From: Nanobdellota archaeon
Lineage (GTDB): Archaea > Nanobdellota > Nanobdellia > Pacearchaeales > GW2011-AR1
Assembly (NCBI GenBank): GCA_018829425.1
Contig: JAHJUA010000066.1
Location: forward strand, 1 to 5,725
Length of the DNA stretch: 5,725 nt
Direction of reading: 5' to 3'
Shown here: positions 4,170 to 5,725 of the stretch, piece after piece
Layout: the number at the start of each line of letters is the position of its first letter
Position numbering within the stretch: the stretch's first letter is position 1
Made by a program: the position numbers and the translations under genes
Notes under the pieces: model-generated
The model's input: the letters and a program-made list of their open reading frames with translations, nothing else
What the model was told of the DNA's origin: nothing
The model's database searches: none

Positions 4170-5078
4170 ATGTCCCAGCATCTTTCATTTGACGATCAAA
4201 TTCAAAGAAATAAAATAAAATCATTCTTCTTAATCGGAATCATATTCATATTCTTCATAATTCTCGGTTACATAATTTCATTAATTCTTGACCCCTCGTA
4301 CTTTTTTGTCATCATGATTTTCGCCATCATCTTTTCCATGATTTATGTCGTCGCTGGTTATTACAATTCAGATAGGATTGCTCTAGCATCTGTTAAAGCA
4401 AAAAAAGCTTCGCACACTGAACATCGCGCACTTTATCACGCAGCCGAGGGAATGGCAATTGCTTCAGGTTTGCCAATGCCGAAACTTTATATTATGGAAT
4501 CCGACGAAATCAACGCGTTCGCTTCCGGCCGCAGCCCAGACAAAGCAGTAATCTGTTTTACGACCGGTGCCCTAAAAAAACTCGACAAACAGGAACTCGA
4601 GGGCGTTGTGGCTCATGAAATGTCGCACATCGCGAACTACGACATAAGATTCATGACTCTCACGGCAGTTCTTATCGGCATGGTTTCAATCATCGCGCAA
4701 ATGTTTTTGAGAAGCTTATGGTTTGGTAGCGGAGGTCATGACAGGGACGGGCGGACTCAAATAATCATGATTGTTATTGGTATCGCTTTCGCCATCCTAG
4801 CACCAATAGCCGCGCAGCTTGTTGCCCTTTCTATCTCAAGAAAAAGAGAATACGTCGCTGACGCGACAGGAGTTAAATTCACAAGATACCCAAAAGGTTT
4901 AGCTAACGCGCTTAAAAAAATAAAAGAAGAGCATGTGCCGAGCAACGAGAGAAAACACAGGGTCGCAAAGGCGATGGCTCCGCTCTTTATCTCTGATCCA
5001 TTCAAGAAAAAAGTTCAAGGACTTTTTTCAACACACCCGCCAGTTGAAGAAAGAATTCGAAGATTAGAGGCTATGTAG
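4170..5078 (+). CDS. htpX: HtpX-type M48 zinc membrane protease
   Basis: 302 residues, the normal length for HtpX. Two N-terminal membrane helices (about 17-40 and 44-64) precede a conserved cytoplasmic region, HTEHRALYHAAEGMAIASGLPMPKLYIM (82-109). Then come the ESDEINAFASGRSPDKAVICFTTG segment (110-133) and the active-site helix LEGVVAHEMSHIANYDIRF (143-161), where H149, E150 and H153 form HExxH. Two further helices follow (162-181 and 197-219). The third zinc ligand, E227, lies in RKREYVADATG (224-234), and the C-terminus ends with the family STHPPVEERIRRLEAM (287-302). All catalytic residues are present. HtpX degrades misfolded or damaged membrane proteins with its active site on the cytoplasmic face. 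It follows lemA, and its last 8 bp overlap the convergent gene at 5071. Confidence 0.95.
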   Translation: MSQHLSFDDQIQRNKIKSFFLIGIIFIFFIILGYIISLILDPSYFFVIMIFAIIFSMIYVVAGYYNSDRIALASVKAKKASHTEHRALYHAAEGMAIASGLPMPKLYIMESDEINAFASGRSPDKAVICFTTGALKKLDKQELEGVVAHEMSHIANYDIRFMTLTAVLIGMVSIIAQMFLRSLWFGSGGHDRDGRTQIIMIVIGIAFAILAPIAAQLVALSISRKREYVADATGVKFTRYPKGLANALKKIKEEHVPSNERKHRVAKAMAPLFISDPFKKKVQGLFSTHPPVEERIRRLEAM

Positions 5079-5469
5079 CTTTTTCAGCTAATTGAAAGAC
5101 TTTCTCTTCTCTTGAAATATGCTTCTTAGGATACCATCTCCACTCTTTCCTGCCGTCGTAAATTCTAAGTTCGTAGTTGCTTCCATCTTTCCAAGAAGCA
5201 TATGCAATAAGCCCAAGATTAACCAAGCTTTCTACAGTTCGAATTGGAGATAAGACAACCTCATTTTCTCTAACTCCTTCTAAAGGCTCAACATAAACCT
5301 GACCTCCTCCTTGAAACACCCCATTAGCTAGATTTCCCAAATCATTAATTTCATCAAGAACTTCTTTTGGAGGAACATGGAAATAGTCCGCGAGGTCTTT
5401 TATTGCTAACCACTCTCCCAATCCTCTTCCCTTAAGTCCTTTCTTCGAGATAGAGACTCCCTTTTGCAT
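5071..5469 (-). CDS. Unrecognised 132-residue protein with a possible N-terminal helix-turn-helix
   Basis: ATG at 5467-5469 to TAG at 5071-5073. A TTG three codons further upstream (5478) is open in frame, but the ATG is chosen because a strong box A sits about 24 bp before it. The basic N-terminus (SISKKGLKGRG, 6-16) leads into EWLAIKDLADYFHVPPKEVLDEINDLG (19-45). That reads as helix, turn, helix with the spacing of a winged-helix or MerR/excisionase-like DNA-binding unit. The C-terminal half is rich in beta-forming and aromatic residues: VYVEPLEGV (58-66), SNYELRIYDGRKEWRWYP (97-114). It ends with the charged helix SREEKVFQLAEKA (119-131). There is no membrane segment. A regulator of a neighbour is possible, but a simple binding protein fits equally well. 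Tail-to-tail 8-bp overlap with htpX. Confidence 0.7.
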   Translation of the reverse strand: MQKGVSISKKGLKGRGLGEWLAIKDLADYFHVPPKEVLDEINDLGNLANGVFQGGGQVYVEPLEGVRENEVVLSPIRTVESLVNLGLIAYASWKDGSNYELRIYDGRKEWRWYPKKHISREEKVFQLAEKAT

Positions 5470-5487
5470 AACTTTCAAAACAAAAAG

Positions 5488-5499
5488 TATTTTAAAAAG
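5488..5499 (-). promoter_or_regulatory. Box A (TATA) promoter for the 132-residue protein, possibly also serving the DUF1858 gene
   Basis: Minus-strand CTTTTTAAAATA is centred about 24 bp before the ATG at 5469. The core TTTTAAAA is a palindrome, so it could also fire rightward, starting near 5518 and giving the DUF1858-type gene a leader of about 20 nt. TATAAC at 5520-5525 is too close to that gene's ATG to be its box A. Confidence 0.5.
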
Positions 5500-5537
5500 A
5501 TTCTTTCACTTCAATAGGGTATAACCAAACGTCTAAG

Positions 5538-5725
5538 ATGAAAAAAATAACAAAAGAAACACCCATAAAAAAGATTCTTGACGAGCATCCTGAAACAATT
5601 GAGGTCTTGCTTGGATATGGGCTTAACTGCGTCAACTGCCGCTTTTCCGCGTACGACACGCTTGAATCCGGTTTGAAGATTCACGGACTTGAGCATGAGC
5701 TCGAACTTATTTTAAAAGATTTGAA
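5538..5725 (+). CDS. DUF1858-type CxxC protein (hybrid-cluster-protein-associated redox disulfide domain), cut by the right edge
   Basis: ATG at 5538, open to the window end, giving 62 complete codons. The sequence follows the DUF1858 pattern. An N-terminal TKETPIKKILDEHPETIEVLLGYGLNC (5-31) places a helix before a CVNC motif (C31 and C34). Then comes RFSAYDTLESGLKIHGL (35-51) and a final helix, EHELELILKDL (52-62). These domains are about 65-75 residues long, so very little is missing. In bacteria and archaea they occur alone or beside hybrid cluster protein and other redox enzymes, and the two cysteines are thought to form a redox-active disulfide. Cytoplasmic: no signal sequence. This is the only gene here whose promoter spacing suggests a short untranslated leader. 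Domain assignment is from motif memory; redox partner unknown. Confidence 0.85.
   Translation, partial: MKKITKETPIKKILDEHPETIEVLLGYGLNCVNCRFSAYDTLESGLKIHGLEHELELILKDL

Noticed and set aside
3812..5005. Minus-strand frames at 3812-4003 and 4757-5005
   Set aside because: They are shadows of lemA and htpX, both recognised with full conserved cores.
5470..5478. Upstream TTG start for the gene ending at 5071
   Set aside because: It would add only three residues (MKV) and shorten the box A to start spacing to about 15 bp. The ATG at 5469 fits the 24-bp spacing of its neighbours.
5511..5696. 61-residue minus-strand frame
   Set aside because: It is antisense to the DUF1858-type gene, whose CxxC domain is recognisable.
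1..5725. CRISPR array, insertion sequence, integrase or defence-gene cluster
   Set aside because: No regularly spaced repeats, transposase or recombinase motifs or terminal inverted repeats were seen. The only repeat structure is the tRNA-end duplication at 1805-1896.

Overview
The window reads as a piece of a low-GC archaeal chromosome, most likely from a small-genome DPANN-type lineage (Woesearchaeota/Pacearchaeota-like). That placement is inference. What supports it: nearly every gene has an archaeal box A (TATA-like) element 22-28 bp upstream of its start codon and no Shine-Dalgarno sequence, which implies leaderless mRNAs. There is also a tRNA-Ser(CGA) gene interrupted by an apparent intron at the archaeal 37/38 position, and a short PC4-type single-stranded-DNA-binding protein. 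Genes are small and tightly packed, and TGA is used as a stop.

Left part (1-1640): a multi-pass membrane protein runs off the left edge on the minus strand. It is divergent from a 51-residue, two-helix membrane protein (467-622, +). Convergent with that is an unrecognised soluble protein (645-1028, -). Next is a minus-strand pair, a PC4-like protein with an acidic tail (1321-1638) and a 73-residue unknown protein whose start lies 2 nt after its stop (1097-1318).

Centre (1640-2440): the PC4-like gene and the tRNA-Ser gene diverge from what looks like one near-palindromic TATA box. The tRNA gene is followed by the most unusual part of the window. The last 17 nt of the tRNA gene plus one base are repeated exactly 74 bp downstream (1805-1822 and 1879-1896). 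Between the copies lies an inverted copy of the first nine bases and further potential hairpins. The second copy ends one base before the ATG of a HExxH metallopeptidase-like gene that has no convincing promoter of its own. This could be the scar of an integrated element, a tandem duplication, or a structured tRNA-mRNA readthrough leader.

Right part (2504-5725): a plus-strand series of envelope-related genes. These are a Na/Pi-cotransporter-family protein, LemA, and the M48-family membrane protease HtpX, each with its own box A. lemA next to htpX is a familiar pairing thought to act in membrane protein quality control. HtpX overlaps tail-to-tail by 8 bp with an unrecognised minus-strand protein with a possible helix-turn-helix. 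That gene is divergent from a DUF1858-type CxxC protein cut by the right edge.

There is no CRISPR array, transposase or integrase in the window. No stretch of more than 300 bases lacks a gene; the longest, 1639-1897, holds the tRNA and the repeat structure.
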